Notes: generated from the sequence alone by a model not told the origin. A stretch of DNA of 48,477 nucleotides from Gemmataceae bacterium (GCA_028288765.1 JAQGHQ010000446.1:1-48477), one strand, 5' to 3'. Shown: positions 7,005 to 18,351, counted from the stretch's first letter. Translations and numbers: made by a program.

Positions 7005-9419
7005 TCACTCGCTTCGTTTGCCTTTTCGCTTCTGGAACGGGTCGGACCGGACCACCGCCAGCACGAGGGCGGAGAACCGGTCCTGGTCGGTCTTCGCGGC
7101 CGAGACGATCTCGTCGACCGCACAAGTGTCATAATACTCGAGTCCGCGGCCGAGTGCGAACGTGAGAAGCTTCTCGGCGAAGCACCGGCGGAAGAGGTCG
7201 GCCTTCCCGAGGAGGACCTTGCGCATCTCCGCCGGCCCCTTGAACTTCGCCCCGTCGGGCAGGACCCCCGACGAGTCGACCGGCTGCTTGTTGTCGGCCG
7301 TCCGCCAGCTGCCGATCGCGTCGAAATTCTCCAGGCCGAACCCGAGCGGGTCGAGCTTCGCGTGGCAGGTCGCACAGCTCGGGTTCGCCCGGTGTTGCTC
7401 CATCTGCTGTCGCAGGGTGCCCTTGAGCTGACCCGTCGGCGGGAGCTCGGGCACGTCCGGGGCGGGCGGCGGGGGCGGGGTGCCGAGGACGTTTTCGAGG
7501 ATCCACTTCCCCCGCTTCACGGGCGAGGTCCGGGTCGGGTTCGACGTGACCGTGAGCGTACTGGCCATCGTGATCACGCCGCCGCGGCGGGTGTCCGGCA
7601 GGCGGATCTTCCGGAACTGCTCCCCGGTGACGTTCGGGATGCCGTAGTGCTTCGCCATCCGCTCGTTTACGAAGGCGTAGTCGGCGTCGAGGAACTCGAG
7701 CGCGCTCCGGTCGTTCTGGACGACGTACTCGAAGAACGCTTCCGCCTCGCCGACCATCCCGGCCCGCAGGGCATCATCCCAGGCCGGGAAGAACCCCTTG
7801 TCCGGGGTAAGCGTTTTCACGTTCCGGAGCTGGAGCCACTGGCCGGCGAAGTTCTCGCTGAGGGCCCGGACCTTCGGGTCCTTCAGCATCCGCCTGACCT
7901 GGGCGCCGAGCACCCCGGGGTCGCGGAGGGTGCCCTGCTCGGCGAGACGGTAAAGTTCCTCGTCCGGCATGCTCGACCAGAGGAAGTAGCTCAGCCGGGT
8001 GGCGAACTCGAAGTCGTTGAGCGTCCGGACGCCGTTCGGGTCGGGCGGGTCGTCCTCGATCCGGTAGAGGAAGTGCGGGGAGACCAGCACCGCCTTCATG
8101 GGCAGGCGGACGGCCTTCTCGAACGGCTCGTCCTGTGCGGCGGCCACGTCGTACAGCTTCATCAGCCGTTGGCTCTCCGCGGGCTTGAGCGGCCGGCGGT
8201 AGGCCCGGCGGGCGAAGGTCGAGAGCACCTTCTCGGCGGCGGCGCGGTGGTCGGCCTTGCCCGCCGGCCGGGCGACGAGGAGGAGCTTGACCGACTCCGG
8301 GTCCGGGCGAGGGACCGCGTTGAACGGCCCTTCGATTTCGATGAAGCTGAGCCCAAACTGCCGGATCGCTTCTTGCTTCTTGTCCTCGAACGGGTTGACG
8401 AATGCGACCAAAACTTTCTTCTCTCCGGCGGGCAGGCGTTCCCGGACTTCGTACGTCTCTTGCTTGTCTTTGGGCGCATCCACGGTGAAGGTCTTCACGT
8501 CCCGGCCGTCGATTCGCAGGACGACTTTCGGGAACTCGCCGCCAGCTTTCTTGCCCCAGCCGCGGAACCGGAAGCTGTACTCACCATGTTCCGGGAAGTT
8601 GAACTTGTCGGCCGGCGACGCATTGCCGTCGGACCCGAACACGATCTCCTTCGAGTCGGCGGGCTTGGCATTCCGGGGGAAAACGCTCAGGTTCTGGGCG
8701 GGGAACTTCTGCTTCGAGGTCGCGGTCAGGGTGGGGAGCGTCAGGGCCTTGTCGAGGATCTTGTCGGCCGCGGCCAGGTACTTTTCGAGCAGGATCGGCT
8801 GGAACGAGAGCACGTCGCCGATGTTGTCGAACCCGTACCCGACGTCGTCGGCCGGGAAGTCCTCGGCGGGCTTGAAGTCGACCCCGCAGAGGTCGCGGAT
8901 GGTGTTGTTGTACTCGGCCCGGTTCAGCCGCCGGATGGTGACGCGGCCGGGGTCTTTCGGGCCCGTGCAGTCGGTTTTGGTGAGCGCCGTTTCGATCCAG
9001 GTGACGACGAACTCTTTCTCGTCCTTGGCCGGCTGGGTCTTCTTCTTCGGGGGCATCTCGCCGGCGGCGAGGACGTGCTGCACGGCGGCCCAGTCCTTGC
9101 GATTCTTTCGGGCCTGGGTCTCGGTCTGGTAGCCGTCGAGCGTGAGCCCGCCGGACGCCTTGTCCGCGTTATGGCAGTCGACGCAGTACTTCTGGAGGAA
9201 GGGCAGGATCTTCTGCTTGAACGTCGGGTCGTCTGGTGCCGTGGCCGATGCGGTCAGGGCCGAGACCGGCTGTGCGGGGCGAAGGGACGGCGGGGGAGCG
9301 AGAAGGGCAGCCGGTCGGGTCTCCGGATGAGACTTGGCAGCCAGACCCGTCCACCAACCCGCGGCGAAGCTCGCTATCGTGGCCGCACCGATCGCGATGA
9401 GGGCGGGTCGCAACGCCAT
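7005..9419 (-). CDS. Planctomycete cytochrome-like protein (DUF1587/1595/1592/1588/1585)
   Basis: 804 aa with an N-terminal membrane/signal segment (5-27). A first CVDCH haem motif is at 79-83 and a second CATCH motif near 685. Between them are the standard modules in order: DUF1587 (IRRLNRAEYNNTIRDL), a carbohydrate-binding-like beta region (HGEYSFRFRGWG), DUF1595, DUF1592 (HFLYRIEDD to LSYFLWSSMPD), DUF1588 (GGVITMASTLTVTSNPTR), and DUF1585 at the C-terminus. This architecture is typical of planctomycetes and is thought to be periplasmic and redox-active, possibly in polymer breakdown. The downstream DUF1552 gene is its usual partner. Length and module order are complete. Confidence 0.9.
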   Translation of the reverse strand: MALRPALIAIGAATIASFAAGWWTGLAAKSHPETRPAALLAPPPSLRPAQPVSALTASATAPDDPTFKQKILPFLQKYCVDCHNADKASGGLTLDGYQTETQARKNRKDWAAVQHVLAAGEMPPKKKTQPAKDEKEFVVTWIETALTKTDCTGPKDPGRVTIRRLNRAEYNNTIRDLCGVDFKPAEDFPADDVGYGFDNIGDVLSFQPILLEKYLAAADKILDKALTLPTLTATSKQKFPAQNLSVFPRNAKPADSKEIVFGSDGNASPADKFNFPEHGEYSFRFRGWGKKAGGEFPKVVLRIDGRDVKTFTVDAPKDKQETYEVRERLPAGEKKVLVAFVNPFEDKKQEAIRQFGLSFIEIEGPFNAVPRPDPESVKLLLVARPAGKADHRAAAEKVLSTFARRAYRRPLKPAESQRLMKLYDVAAAQDEPFEKAVRLPMKAVLVSPHFLYRIEDDPPDPNGVRTLNDFEFATRLSYFLWSSMPDEELYRLAEQGTLRDPGVLGAQVRRMLKDPKVRALSENFAGQWLQLRNVKTLTPDKGFFPAWDDALRAGMVGEAEAFFEYVVQNDRSALEFLDADYAFVNERMAKHYGIPNVTGEQFRKIRLPDTRRGGVITMASTLTVTSNPTRTSPVKRGKWILENVLGTPPPPPAPDVPELPPTGQLKGTLRQQMEQHRANPSCATCHAKLDPLGFGLENFDAIGSWRTADNKQPVDSSGVLPDGAKFKGPAEMRKVLLGKADLFRRCFAEKLLTFALGRGLEYYDTCAVDEIVSAAKTDQDRFSALVLAVVRSDPFQKRKGKRSE

Positions 9420-9691
9420 GAATCAATCCCCGAACTCTCTACCAGGGCAATAGAAGGGTTGAAACGGTGGGGCGGTCGTGTGGTGGCCGACTGCCGGACA
9501 AGGAGAATACCAGCGGGCGGGCGTTCCTGATTCAAACAATATCGCAAATCATGCCGCTCAGCAACCAGAATCCTTAACCCCGTCACGCCTTCGGAGGACC
9601 GCGACCCTGCCGCGGATTCGCCGGCGCAAGAGAGATGACGGACTCAGGAATGATTTCCGCCAGCTGCGGCGGAGGAGGCACAGGGGGGTGG

Positions 9692-10987
9692 CTACTTCTT
9701 CGTCGCGATCACGTCCCGCCCCACCCACGGGCGGAGCACTTCCGGCACCACGACACTCCCGTCGGCCTGCTGGTAATTCTCCAGGATCGCGACCAGTGCC
9801 CGGGTGCAGGCGACGGCGGTCCCGTTCAACGTGTGGACGAACCGCGTCCCCTTGAAGCCCTTGCCCTTGTATCGAATCCCGAGCCGGCGGGCCTGGTAGT
9901 CCGTGCAGTTCGAGGTGCTGGTGACCTCGCCGTAGTCCCCCTTCTCGCCGCGGCCGGGCATCCAGGCTTCGAGGTCGTACTTGCGGTACGCCGGGCCGCC
10001 GAGGTCGCCGGTGGCGGTGTCGATGACGTGGAACGCGAGCCCGAGGCCCTGGAAGATCCGCTCCTCGAGCGCGCGGATCTCCTCGTGGATCGCGTCGCTC
10101 TGCTCGGGGGTGCAGAACGCGAACATCTCGACCTTGGTGAACTGATGCACCCGGTATAACCCGCGCGTGTCGCGGCCGGCGGCCCCGGCCTCGGTCCGGA
10201 AGCAGTGCGACAGCCCGACGTACCGCTTCGGCAGGTCGCCCTCGTCGAAGATCTGGTCCTTGTGCATCCCGCCGAGGGTAATTTCGGCGGTGGCAATCAG
10301 ACACAGGTCGGAGTCCGCAACGGTGTAGACCTGGCGGGTGTTCGGGTCCGGGTCGCGGGGGAGGAAGCCGATCCCTTCCAGGATCTCGACCCGGGCGAGG
10401 TCCGGGGTGATGATCGGGGTGAAGCCTTCCTTCACGACCGTCTGCATGGCGTACTGGACGAGCGCGATCTCGAGCAGCGCGGCCTCGTTCTTGAGGAAGT
10501 AGAACTTCTGACCGGCGACCCGGGTGCCGGCCTCGAAGTCGGCGAGGTCGAGGGATTCGCACAGCGCGACGTGGTCCTTCGGCTTGAAGTCGAAGGCCCG
10601 CGGCTCGCCGTGCCGGGCCACGACCTTGTTCGCCGCGGCGTCGGTCCCGACCGGGGCGGCCGGGTGGGTCATGTTCGGGATCTGGAGCAGGTTCAAGAGC
10701 AGGTCGCCCTCGACGATCTTGAGCTCGGCGTCGAGCACCGCGAGCTCGTTCCTGAGCTTCGTGCTCTCGTCCTTGAGGGATTGCTTCTCCTCAGGCGTCT
10801 TCGCGTTGACAAATCCCTTGGAGATCTCGTTTTGCCGGGCCGCCGTTTCGCTCCGTTGCTGGACGAGTCGCTTCCGGGCGTCGTCGAAGGTGACGGCCCG
10901 GTCGACCGGAAAAGTGGGGACGTTGCGGTTGGTGCAATTGGCCTTCACGGCCTCAATGTTGTCGCGGATGAAGGCGGCGTCGAGCAT
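9692..10987 (-). CDS. serS: Seryl-tRNA synthetase
   Basis: 431 aa from ATG 10987 (MLDAAFIRDN); a start 27 nt further upstream lacks a ribosome site. The N-terminal third is the antiparallel coiled-coil arm that grips the long variable arm of tRNA-Ser (residues ~30-100, rich in Lys/Glu/Gln). The class II catalytic domain follows: TAEI, motif 2 as FRTEAG...RGLYRVHQF, and motif 3 with NGTAVACTRALVAILENYQ. It charges tRNA-Ser, and also tRNA-Sec where present, in the cytoplasm. It is monocistronic, with 272 nt to the cytochrome gene downstream and no clear Shine-Dalgarno. Length matches the family. Confidence 0.96.
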   Translation of the reverse strand: MLDAAFIRDNIEAVKANCTNRNVPTFPVDRAVTFDDARKRLVQQRSETAARQNEISKGFVNAKTPEEKQSLKDESTKLRNELAVLDAELKIVEGDLLLNLLQIPNMTHPAAPVGTDAAANKVVARHGEPRAFDFKPKDHVALCESLDLADFEAGTRVAGQKFYFLKNEAALLEIALVQYAMQTVVKEGFTPIITPDLARVEILEGIGFLPRDPDPNTRQVYTVADSDLCLIATAEITLGGMHKDQIFDEGDLPKRYVGLSHCFRTEAGAAGRDTRGLYRVHQFTKVEMFAFCTPEQSDAIHEEIRALEERIFQGLGLAFHVIDTATGDLGGPAYRKYDLEAWMPGRGEKGDYGEVTSTSNCTDYQARRLGIRYKGKGFKGTRFVHTLNGTAVACTRALVAILENYQQADGSVVVPEVLRPWVGRDVIATKK

Positions 10988-11175
10988 GGTTGGTTCCGAG
11001 TCGGGGGCGGCCACCGGTCAGTTCTTGATGGGTGTATGAACCCGCCGGGCGGGTCGCAAGCACGCCGTCTTACGGGAGAGAGACCCGAGGAGCTGCGAGG
11101 TTCGCCAAACGACCTGACCCCGGCGGGTCCGGCCGCCGGGGTCGAGAATGGTCGGGGGGTGACAACCCCGGTCGG

Positions 11176-13527
11176 TCACCCGGCTCGCGGGGACACAGCC
11201 GAGTATACCCGCACGACGAGGACGGCGGGGAGGATCAGCATCCCGGCGTGGAGGGCGTAAACGAGCAGGTCCGAGCCGGCCGCCCAGTTCTTTATCCCGC
11301 GCTGAAACGACTTCTGCTTCTCTTCCCGCTTCTCGACCTCGGCCCGACCATGCCGGTGCCACTCCGTTTGAAGCCGCTGGACCTCCTGGATGCTGGTCGC
11401 CCCCTTCAAATTCGGCAGCGAAGGAAGGGAAACAGCCGTCTGCGGTTTCTGCGCTTCGGTCGTGTACCGGTCAATCATCATCGCCGCCAGGAGACTGAAT
11501 CCGATCCCGACTCCGGTGGCAACACATCCGCCGATGAGCCCGAGTTTGACCTTCTCGCGGGCGTCCCGGCTCGAACTCACCGGCGCCAGCGATCCCACCA
11601 GCAAGACGATCAGGACGAACCGGGCCAGTTCGCCCAGCCCGGCGAAGAAGCCCGGCAGGTAGTCGCTGAATCCTTTCGACTGGTAGGACAGCACGGCCCC
11701 GACCTTGTCGAGGGTCGGGTACAGGGTCGTCAGGTCGCCCCACCGCATCCGGGAACGATCGGCGTTCCCGTTCAGGAGGGTCCGAAACTCGTCCTGGAAT
11801 TGCTGCTGCATCGCGGCGAGTTCTTCGCGCAGTTCCTTGGACGCCGCGCTCTTCGGGTCCTTCTCCGATTCCTTTTCCAGGGTTTTCTGGGTTTGGACTA
11901 CCCGGTCCATCCGGTTTATCCCCGACAGCGTCTCGATGGTGTAGGGGGTAAAGGTCAAGGATTTGGTGTCATTCGCGACTACGAACGCCAGGATCACATG
12001 AACGACGGCGACGCTTGTCGCGGTGATAGCCAGGCCACGGACCCTGGCCGGGCCGGCGATACAGAGGGACAGCCCGACCAGACCGACCACCCAGTTCGCC
12101 AGCCCGAGTAGACCGGTCACCAGGACTAGCCCGTTCGGGACCACCGCCCCGGCCCAGGCGGCGGTCAGGAGCAGGGAGTGCAGCCCGAGACTCCCGAGAT
12201 ACAACCCGAGGGAGATCAGGAGTAGCAACAACCCCGGGCGGGCGAGGCCGAGAGGATCACCCGGCCCGGGCGGGATGCCGCCTGGATCGGGGCCGACCTC
12301 GTCGAGTTCCCGACCCGACGCTTGCGTGAGCATCTCCTCCTCGCCGGCAGGAATCTCGGTCGGCCGGATCGACTTTCGCACCCGACCGACCAGCACGGGA
12401 ATCCCGATCACCCCGGCGGCAATTCCCAGGCCGACGAGTGCCGGCCGCAGGACTCCATCCGAATTCGCGCTCGGGTCGGCCGACTCGGTCTCGGACGTGG
12501 TCGATGGGGTTGGAGTGGCCGTTGCCGACTCGGCCGGAAGACGGGATGCGGGGTCGCCTGTCCCGGTTGAGTCCGTTCGCAACAGGGCCGGAGCCCCGTC
12601 CGGCCCAGGCAGAGTGGGGAGGGGGCCTGTCCCGGATAAACCGGATTGGGCCGGGACGGACCGCCTGTCTCGCAGGGCGGTCGGAGAGGGCTGGCTGACC
12701 GGGGGGAGAGTCGGGGCGGCGACCGGTACCGACGTTTGTTGTGGTGGGGGGGCGGGGGAAACGCGTTTCGGTTTCTCCGGGGCTGGCGCGACCGGCTTCG
12801 GCCGGGCGGGGGGCGGATTGTCCGTTCCGGTCGACTTGTCCGTCGCGGCCGGTGGGGCATTCGGCAGTTTCTCGGGCGGGGCCGGCTTCGTCAGGTGGAC
12901 CAGGACGATGTTCATCACCTGGGTCGGCTCGGTCTTGCCGGCGATCCCGACGACGAGCCGCCCGCCGGAGTCGATGCTGACTTCGCCCCGGCGATCCTTG
13001 GTCCCGGCCCATTCACTCGTGTACGTGTCTTTGAGGTCTAAATGATCCCCGTCGATCTTGGCGTACGTGATCCGGAGGGAGTCGATCCAGAGGCCGGCCT
13101 GGACCGAGATCCCGGAGACCGCGTAGCCCGGTTTCGCCTGGGTCTTGACGACGGACGTGATCCGCGCTCGTCTCTTGTCGAGCGGGCCGCCCAGGTCCGG
13201 CGGGTTGCCGACCTCGTCGCCGAGAACCTGATCCCCGTCGGCGGTCAGGAACAGCGGGCGGATGGTGACGATCGCGTCCTTGCCCACCGCCGGGCCGACC
13301 CCCACGTCGAACCCGATCAACACCCACCCTTTCGCGGGGACCTGGCGGTACGCCGACCTGCCCCGATTCGCCCCGACAGCTTTGGCGTCGACCAGGTCCT
13401 TCGCCTTCACGGCCGTCGCGACGGCCTCCGGGGCCCGGTCGTCTCCGCTTGCTATTGCGGTGTAAAGGCACGTAAACAGGGTTGCGAACACCAGTGCGGA
13501 AAATCGGACCGGGCAATGGGTGCGCAT
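11176..13527 (-). CDS. Large membrane protein of unknown function
   Basis: 783 aa from ATG 13527, which begins an evident signal peptide (MRTHCPVRFSALVFATLFTC). Residues ~45-215 form a beta-rich domain; segments such as SGISVQAGLWIDSLRITYAKI and GRLVVGIAGK resemble a jacalin-like lectin fold, though this is tentative. A long Pro/Thr/Ser-rich linker (about 220-355) follows, then a first membrane helix (~365-383). The C-terminal half has at least six more hydrophobic helices (RPGLLLLLISLGLYLGSLG onwards). A ~100-residue charged helical stretch containing EKESEKDPKSAASKELREEL lies between helices. No catalytic motif is seen. It appears to be a planctomycete-specific cell-surface protein. Confidence 0.7.
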   Translation of the reverse strand: MRTHCPVRFSALVFATLFTCLYTAIASGDDRAPEAVATAVKAKDLVDAKAVGANRGRSAYRQVPAKGWVLIGFDVGVGPAVGKDAIVTIRPLFLTADGDQVLGDEVGNPPDLGGPLDKRRARITSVVKTQAKPGYAVSGISVQAGLWIDSLRITYAKIDGDHLDLKDTYTSEWAGTKDRRGEVSIDSGGRLVVGIAGKTEPTQVMNIVLVHLTKPAPPEKLPNAPPAATDKSTGTDNPPPARPKPVAPAPEKPKRVSPAPPPQQTSVPVAAPTLPPVSQPSPTALRDRRSVPAQSGLSGTGPLPTLPGPDGAPALLRTDSTGTGDPASRLPAESATATPTPSTTSETESADPSANSDGVLRPALVGLGIAAGVIGIPVLVGRVRKSIRPTEIPAGEEEMLTQASGRELDEVGPDPGGIPPGPGDPLGLARPGLLLLLISLGLYLGSLGLHSLLLTAAWAGAVVPNGLVLVTGLLGLANWVVGLVGLSLCIAGPARVRGLAITATSVAVVHVILAFVVANDTKSLTFTPYTIETLSGINRMDRVVQTQKTLEKESEKDPKSAASKELREELAAMQQQFQDEFRTLLNGNADRSRMRWGDLTTLYPTLDKVGAVLSYQSKGFSDYLPGFFAGLGELARFVLIVLLVGSLAPVSSSRDAREKVKLGLIGGCVATGVGIGFSLLAAMMIDRYTTEAQKPQTAVSLPSLPNLKGATSIQEVQRLQTEWHRHGRAEVEKREEKQKSFQRGIKNWAAGSDLLVYALHAGMLILPAVLVVRVYSAVSPRAG

Positions 13528-13684
13528 GACGGGCCCCGGAGGCGGTGAGAGCGGCTCGCGGTACCCTAGAACACAACCCACGCTAATGCGATGAGAATCT
13601 GATAAGACCGTGATCGTACCGACGGAAGGGGTATTCCGGCATACTTCATGGACGAGACGCGCCCGAACGGGTGCGCCGGTCCGG

Positions 13685-14185
13685 TCACCACATTGGGTTC
13701 TGCCCGTACAGGCGGCGGAGGAGGCCGATCTGCCCCGCGTGAAGCATCTCGTGAGCGGAACACCAGCGGACGCACTCGATCTTGGTCTTGCAGAATTTGT
13801 GAGGTGTGACCGAGGGTGAACCCAGATCGGATTCGGGAAACGCGGCGAGTTCGGCGAGCAGGCGGTCGTGAACGCGGTCGAAGGTCTCCCGGATTTCGGC
13901 CGGAGGCGGGTACGCTGCCGGGTCGGGGGCGGCAACCGAATCGCGGCCGAACGCCTTCAGGAAGGCAGGAGAGATGAGGTCGAAGTCTTCCGGCCGTGGG
14001 CCGCGGAGGCGTTCCATCCCGAGCCGGTACTGGGCCATCGCCAGGTGCCCGACCTGCCAGGCGACGTGCGTGACGCCCTCCGCCGGCGTCCGAAACCAAC
14101 CGGCCGGGTCGATGGTGCCGAGCAACCCCAGGGTGTAGGTCCGGGCAAAGACGATCTGTTCCACCGCGTCGTGCAGCCGGGACAT
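13685..14185 (-). CDS. DinB-family protein
   Basis: 166 aa with the four-helix DinB/YfiT pattern. The first metal-ligand His is in WQVGHLAMAQYRLG. The C-terminal pair is in the helix CSAHEMLHAGQIGLLRRLYG, giving the His...His-x3-His layout. DinB-like proteins are metal-binding enzymes, often thiol-dependent transferases such as those using bacillithiol or mycothiol; many remain uncharacterised. It is cytoplasmic, as no signal is present. Transcription runs away from the citrate synthase gene, whose stop lies 82 nt upstream. The start at ATG 14185 fits the family N-terminus. Confidence 0.82.
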   Translation of the reverse strand: MSRLHDAVEQIVFARTYTLGLLGTIDPAGWFRTPAEGVTHVAWQVGHLAMAQYRLGMERLRGPRPEDFDLISPAFLKAFGRDSVAAPDPAAYPPPAEIRETFDRVHDRLLAELAAFPESDLGSPSVTPHKFCKTKIECVRWCSAHEMLHAGQIGLLRRLYGQNPMW

Positions 14186-14267
14186 TAACGAGTCTCCGCG
14201 TCATCCGGGCCGCCCCCGAGGCGGCCCATCTGATCCTACCGACGCGGTGGCCGCCCCGCGGGTTCGG

Positions 14268-15416
14268 TCACGGTCGCTTTTCGAGCGGGACGTACGCCAC
14301 GTCAGTCTTGCCGACGGAGATTTGTTCCGGGCGGAAGATGCGGTTCCCGATGAGCTGTTCGTGCCAGTGGGCGAGCCACCCGGCCACCCGGCCGATGGCG
14401 AAGATCGGCGTGAACACGTCGGTCGGGATGCCCAGCGCCTGGTAGACCACCCCGGAGTAGAAGTCGACGTTCGGGTAGATCCCCTTCGGCCCGTAGACCC
14501 CGGCCGCGACCCGCTCCAGCTCCAGGGCCGTTTCGTACGCCCGCGGCCGGATCGACTCGGAGAACGCGTGTTCGGCGATCTCCTGGAGTACGGTCGCCCG
14601 GGCGTCCTTCACCTTGTACACCCGGTGCCCGAGCCCCATCACCTTGAACTTCGGGTCGGCCGTCCGCTTGGCGTCGAGCCAGGCCTGCACCTTCTCCGGC
14701 CCGCCGATCTCCTCGAACTGGGTCAGGGCTTCCTCGTTCGCCCCGCCGTGCAAGGGGCCGGACAGCGACCCGATCGCCGACGCGATGACCTGGTACGGGT
14801 TGGCGAGGGTCGAGCCGGTCACCCGGGCGGTGAAGGTGCTCGCGTTCATCGTGTGCTCGGCGTGCAGGATCAGGCAGGCGTCGAGCACCTTCCGGGTGGC
14901 CGGGGTCGGCTCTTTCCCGGTGAGCATGTAGTAGAAGTTGGCGGCGTGGTCGAGGTCGGGGCGGGGGTCGAGGATCTCCTCCCCCCGGCGGGTGCGGGCG
15001 AACGCGGTCACGACGGTCGGCATGGCGGCGATCAGCCGCATCGTCGCGTCCCAGTTCTTGACCGGGTCGAGGACCGTCTTGCAGGGGTAGAACATGCCCA
15101 GCGCGGCGACGGACGCGTGCAGGGCGTCCATCGGGTGCCCGTCCGCCGGGAAGCACTTGATCATGTCCTTGAAGCGGTAGTGGATCGCCCGCCGCTGCCG
15201 GAGGTCGTGGTCGAACTCGGCGAACTGTCTCTGGGTGGGCAGCTCGCCCTTGATCAAGAGCCACGCGGTCTCTTCGTAACAGCTCTCTTTCGCCAGCACC
15301 TCGACCGGGATCCCCCGATACTCCAACCGGGCCTTTTTGCCGTCGAGAAAGCTGACCGCGGACTTCGCGGCCGGCACGTCTTCCAGGCCCGGTTTGAACT
15401 CGGGTTCACTACTCAT
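14268..15416 (-). CDS. gltA: Citrate synthase
   Basis: 382 aa from ATG 15416 (MSSEPEFKPG). All three catalytic residues are in place: His223 in GPLHGGANEEA, His264 in MGLGHRVYKVKD, and Asp318 in YPNVDFYSGVVYQALG. It condenses oxaloacetate and acetyl-CoA in the TCA cycle. The length and the absence of the N-terminal zinc/beta domain of the E. coli type II enzyme place it with the shorter dimeric (type I-like) bacterial enzymes. 2-methylcitrate synthases look similar and cannot be excluded, but no propionate genes are nearby. The gene stands alone, 150 nt after the DUF1080 stop. Confidence 0.93.
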   Translation of the reverse strand: MSSEPEFKPGLEDVPAAKSAVSFLDGKKARLEYRGIPVEVLAKESCYEETAWLLIKGELPTQRQFAEFDHDLRQRRAIHYRFKDMIKCFPADGHPMDALHASVAALGMFYPCKTVLDPVKNWDATMRLIAAMPTVVTAFARTRRGEEILDPRPDLDHAANFYYMLTGKEPTPATRKVLDACLILHAEHTMNASTFTARVTGSTLANPYQVIASAIGSLSGPLHGGANEEALTQFEEIGGPEKVQAWLDAKRTADPKFKVMGLGHRVYKVKDARATVLQEIAEHAFSESIRPRAYETALELERVAAGVYGPKGIYPNVDFYSGVVYQALGIPTDVFTPIFAIGRVAGWLAHWHEQLIGNRIFRPEQISVGKTDVAYVPLEKRP

Positions 15417-15565
15417 GGGCAGCCTCGGTGGAGCGGGGGCGGCGGGGGTCGCCTTCGGGCGGGGGGCACCTACTGGGATATATAGGCACGGCCGGAGCGC
15501 GAAGAAAGACGGGCGGGGAAAAGATGAGCCGCCGGAATCGGCCGGCGGCCCCCGGTCCGGACCCG

Positions 15566-16264
15566 TCATTTTTTCGGCGTGATCTTGATGTTCCGGAACG
15601 CGACCGCGCCGTGGTCGCCCTGGAACATGAGCGGGCCCGTCGGGGCCTCCTTCCCGGTCAGCCCGCCGGGGGTCGGGCCCTTCGTCTCCACGTTCTCGTG
15701 GATCACCTGGTCGTTGAGCGTTACCTTGACGAACTTCGCGTTCTCGACCTTCTTCTCGCCGTCGAACCGCGGGGCCCGGAAGTCGATCACGATCTTCTGC
15801 CATTCGCCGGCCTTCTTGCTCGCGTTCACCTTGGGCGCGGCGGTGTGGTAGATCCCGCCGAGGTCACCCGGGCCGACTTTCACCTTCCCGTAGCTGTCGA
15901 GGATTTGCACCTCGTACTCGCCCATCAGGTAGATGCCCGAGTTCGACCCCTTCGGGATCATGAATTCCAGCTCGACCAGCGCGTCCCCGAAGGCGGCCTC
16001 GGTGTAGAGGTCCAGGCTGCCGGGGGTCGTGTTCACCAGCCAGTTCCCTTCGGGCCCCGGCCCGCTGATCTCCAGCCGCTGGGGGTCCTTGGGATCGAGT
16101 TTCGCCGTGGTCGCCTGCCACCGGCTTCTCTTCTCATCGCCCTTGAACTTCCACCCGGTCAGGTCCTTGCCGTTGAAGAGTTCGACGGGTTTGGCGTCCT
16201 CGGCGCGGGCGGCGGGGAGCAACGCGAGGGCGGTCACGGCGGTCAAGGCGAGAATTCGGAACAT
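15566..16264 (-). CDS. DUF1080 (3-keto-disaccharide hydrolase-like) secreted protein
   Basis: 232 aa, ATG 16264 with GGAG 6 nt upstream. A Sec signal peptide covers residues 1-21 (ALALLPAARA then EDAK). The mature part is a concanavalin-like beta sandwich with the family opening VELFNGKDLTGWKFKG, a central SNSGIYLMGEYEVQILDSYG, and GPLMFQGDHGAVAFRNIKI at the end. All three are hallmarks of DUF1080. Some relatives hydrolyse 3-keto-glycosides; many planctomycetes carry dozens of copies. It is predicted to be periplasmic or surface-exposed. It is the single gene between the citrate synthase and Ro60 loci. Confidence 0.9.
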   Translation of the reverse strand: MFRILALTAVTALALLPAARAEDAKPVELFNGKDLTGWKFKGDEKRSRWQATTAKLDPKDPQRLEISGPGPEGNWLVNTTPGSLDLYTEAAFGDALVELEFMIPKGSNSGIYLMGEYEVQILDSYGKVKVGPGDLGGIYHTAAPKVNASKKAGEWQKIVIDFRAPRFDGEKKVENAKFVKVTLNDQVIHENVETKGPTPGGLTGKEAPTGPLMFQGDHGAVAFRNIKITPKK

Positions 16265-16375
16265 GCGGATCTCCGGACTTGATGAAGGGGCGGGCAGGCG
16301 GTGTGAAGGAGATGCTACGCGGGCTCGACATGAACGGCGAGCGGGCCACGGGGTCCCCGGCGCCTGGTTCATCTC

Positions 16376-16491
16376 GTGGCACCGGTCTCCAGACCGGTGC
16401 AGGCATACGTGAAGGCCGGTGAGTTCCTGGTCCCGTAGTGGTACCGGTGTTCTGATCTGTGTAGCCGCACCGGTCTGGAGACCGGTGCCAC
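16376..16491. repeat. Perfect 25-bp inverted repeat with palindromic arms
   Basis: Left arm 16376-16400 and right arm 16467-16491 are exact reverse complements, separated by 66 bp. Each arm is itself nearly palindromic around CACCGGTCT-NN-AGACCGGTG. It lies in the 342-nt gap between the DUF1080 start and the Ro60 stop. A degenerate relative occurs near 39945-39966. It looks like a dispersed planctomycete intergenic repeat. Confidence 0.75.
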
Positions 16492-16568
16492 AATGAAGAA
16501 AACGGAAGAAGAGGCCCGCCCGCATTGCCCCACCACTCACGAGCGACTTCTTATCTTGAAGAACGAGC

Positions 16569-16598
16569 CGAGCCCGGCCGTCGGGACGGCCGGGCTCG
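16569..16598 (-). terminator. Terminator hairpin after the Ro60 gene
   Basis: A 12-bp perfect stem (CGAGCCCGGCCG / CGGCCGGGCTCG) with a 6-nt loop. It starts 9 nt after the Ro60 stop on the minus strand and is followed by GCTCGTTCTTC. Confidence 0.65.
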
Positions 16599-16606
16599 CG
16601 GTAACG

Positions 16607-18345
<1,739 letters not shown>

Positions 18346-18351
18346 AGGTCG

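Noticed and set aside
14207..14227. Terminator between citrate synthase and DinB genes
   Set aside because: An 8-bp GC hairpin without any T-tract; such hairpins are common by chance at this GC content.
16376..16491. CRISPR array
   Set aside because: Only two copies, in inverted orientation, with no regular spacers and no cas genes in the window.
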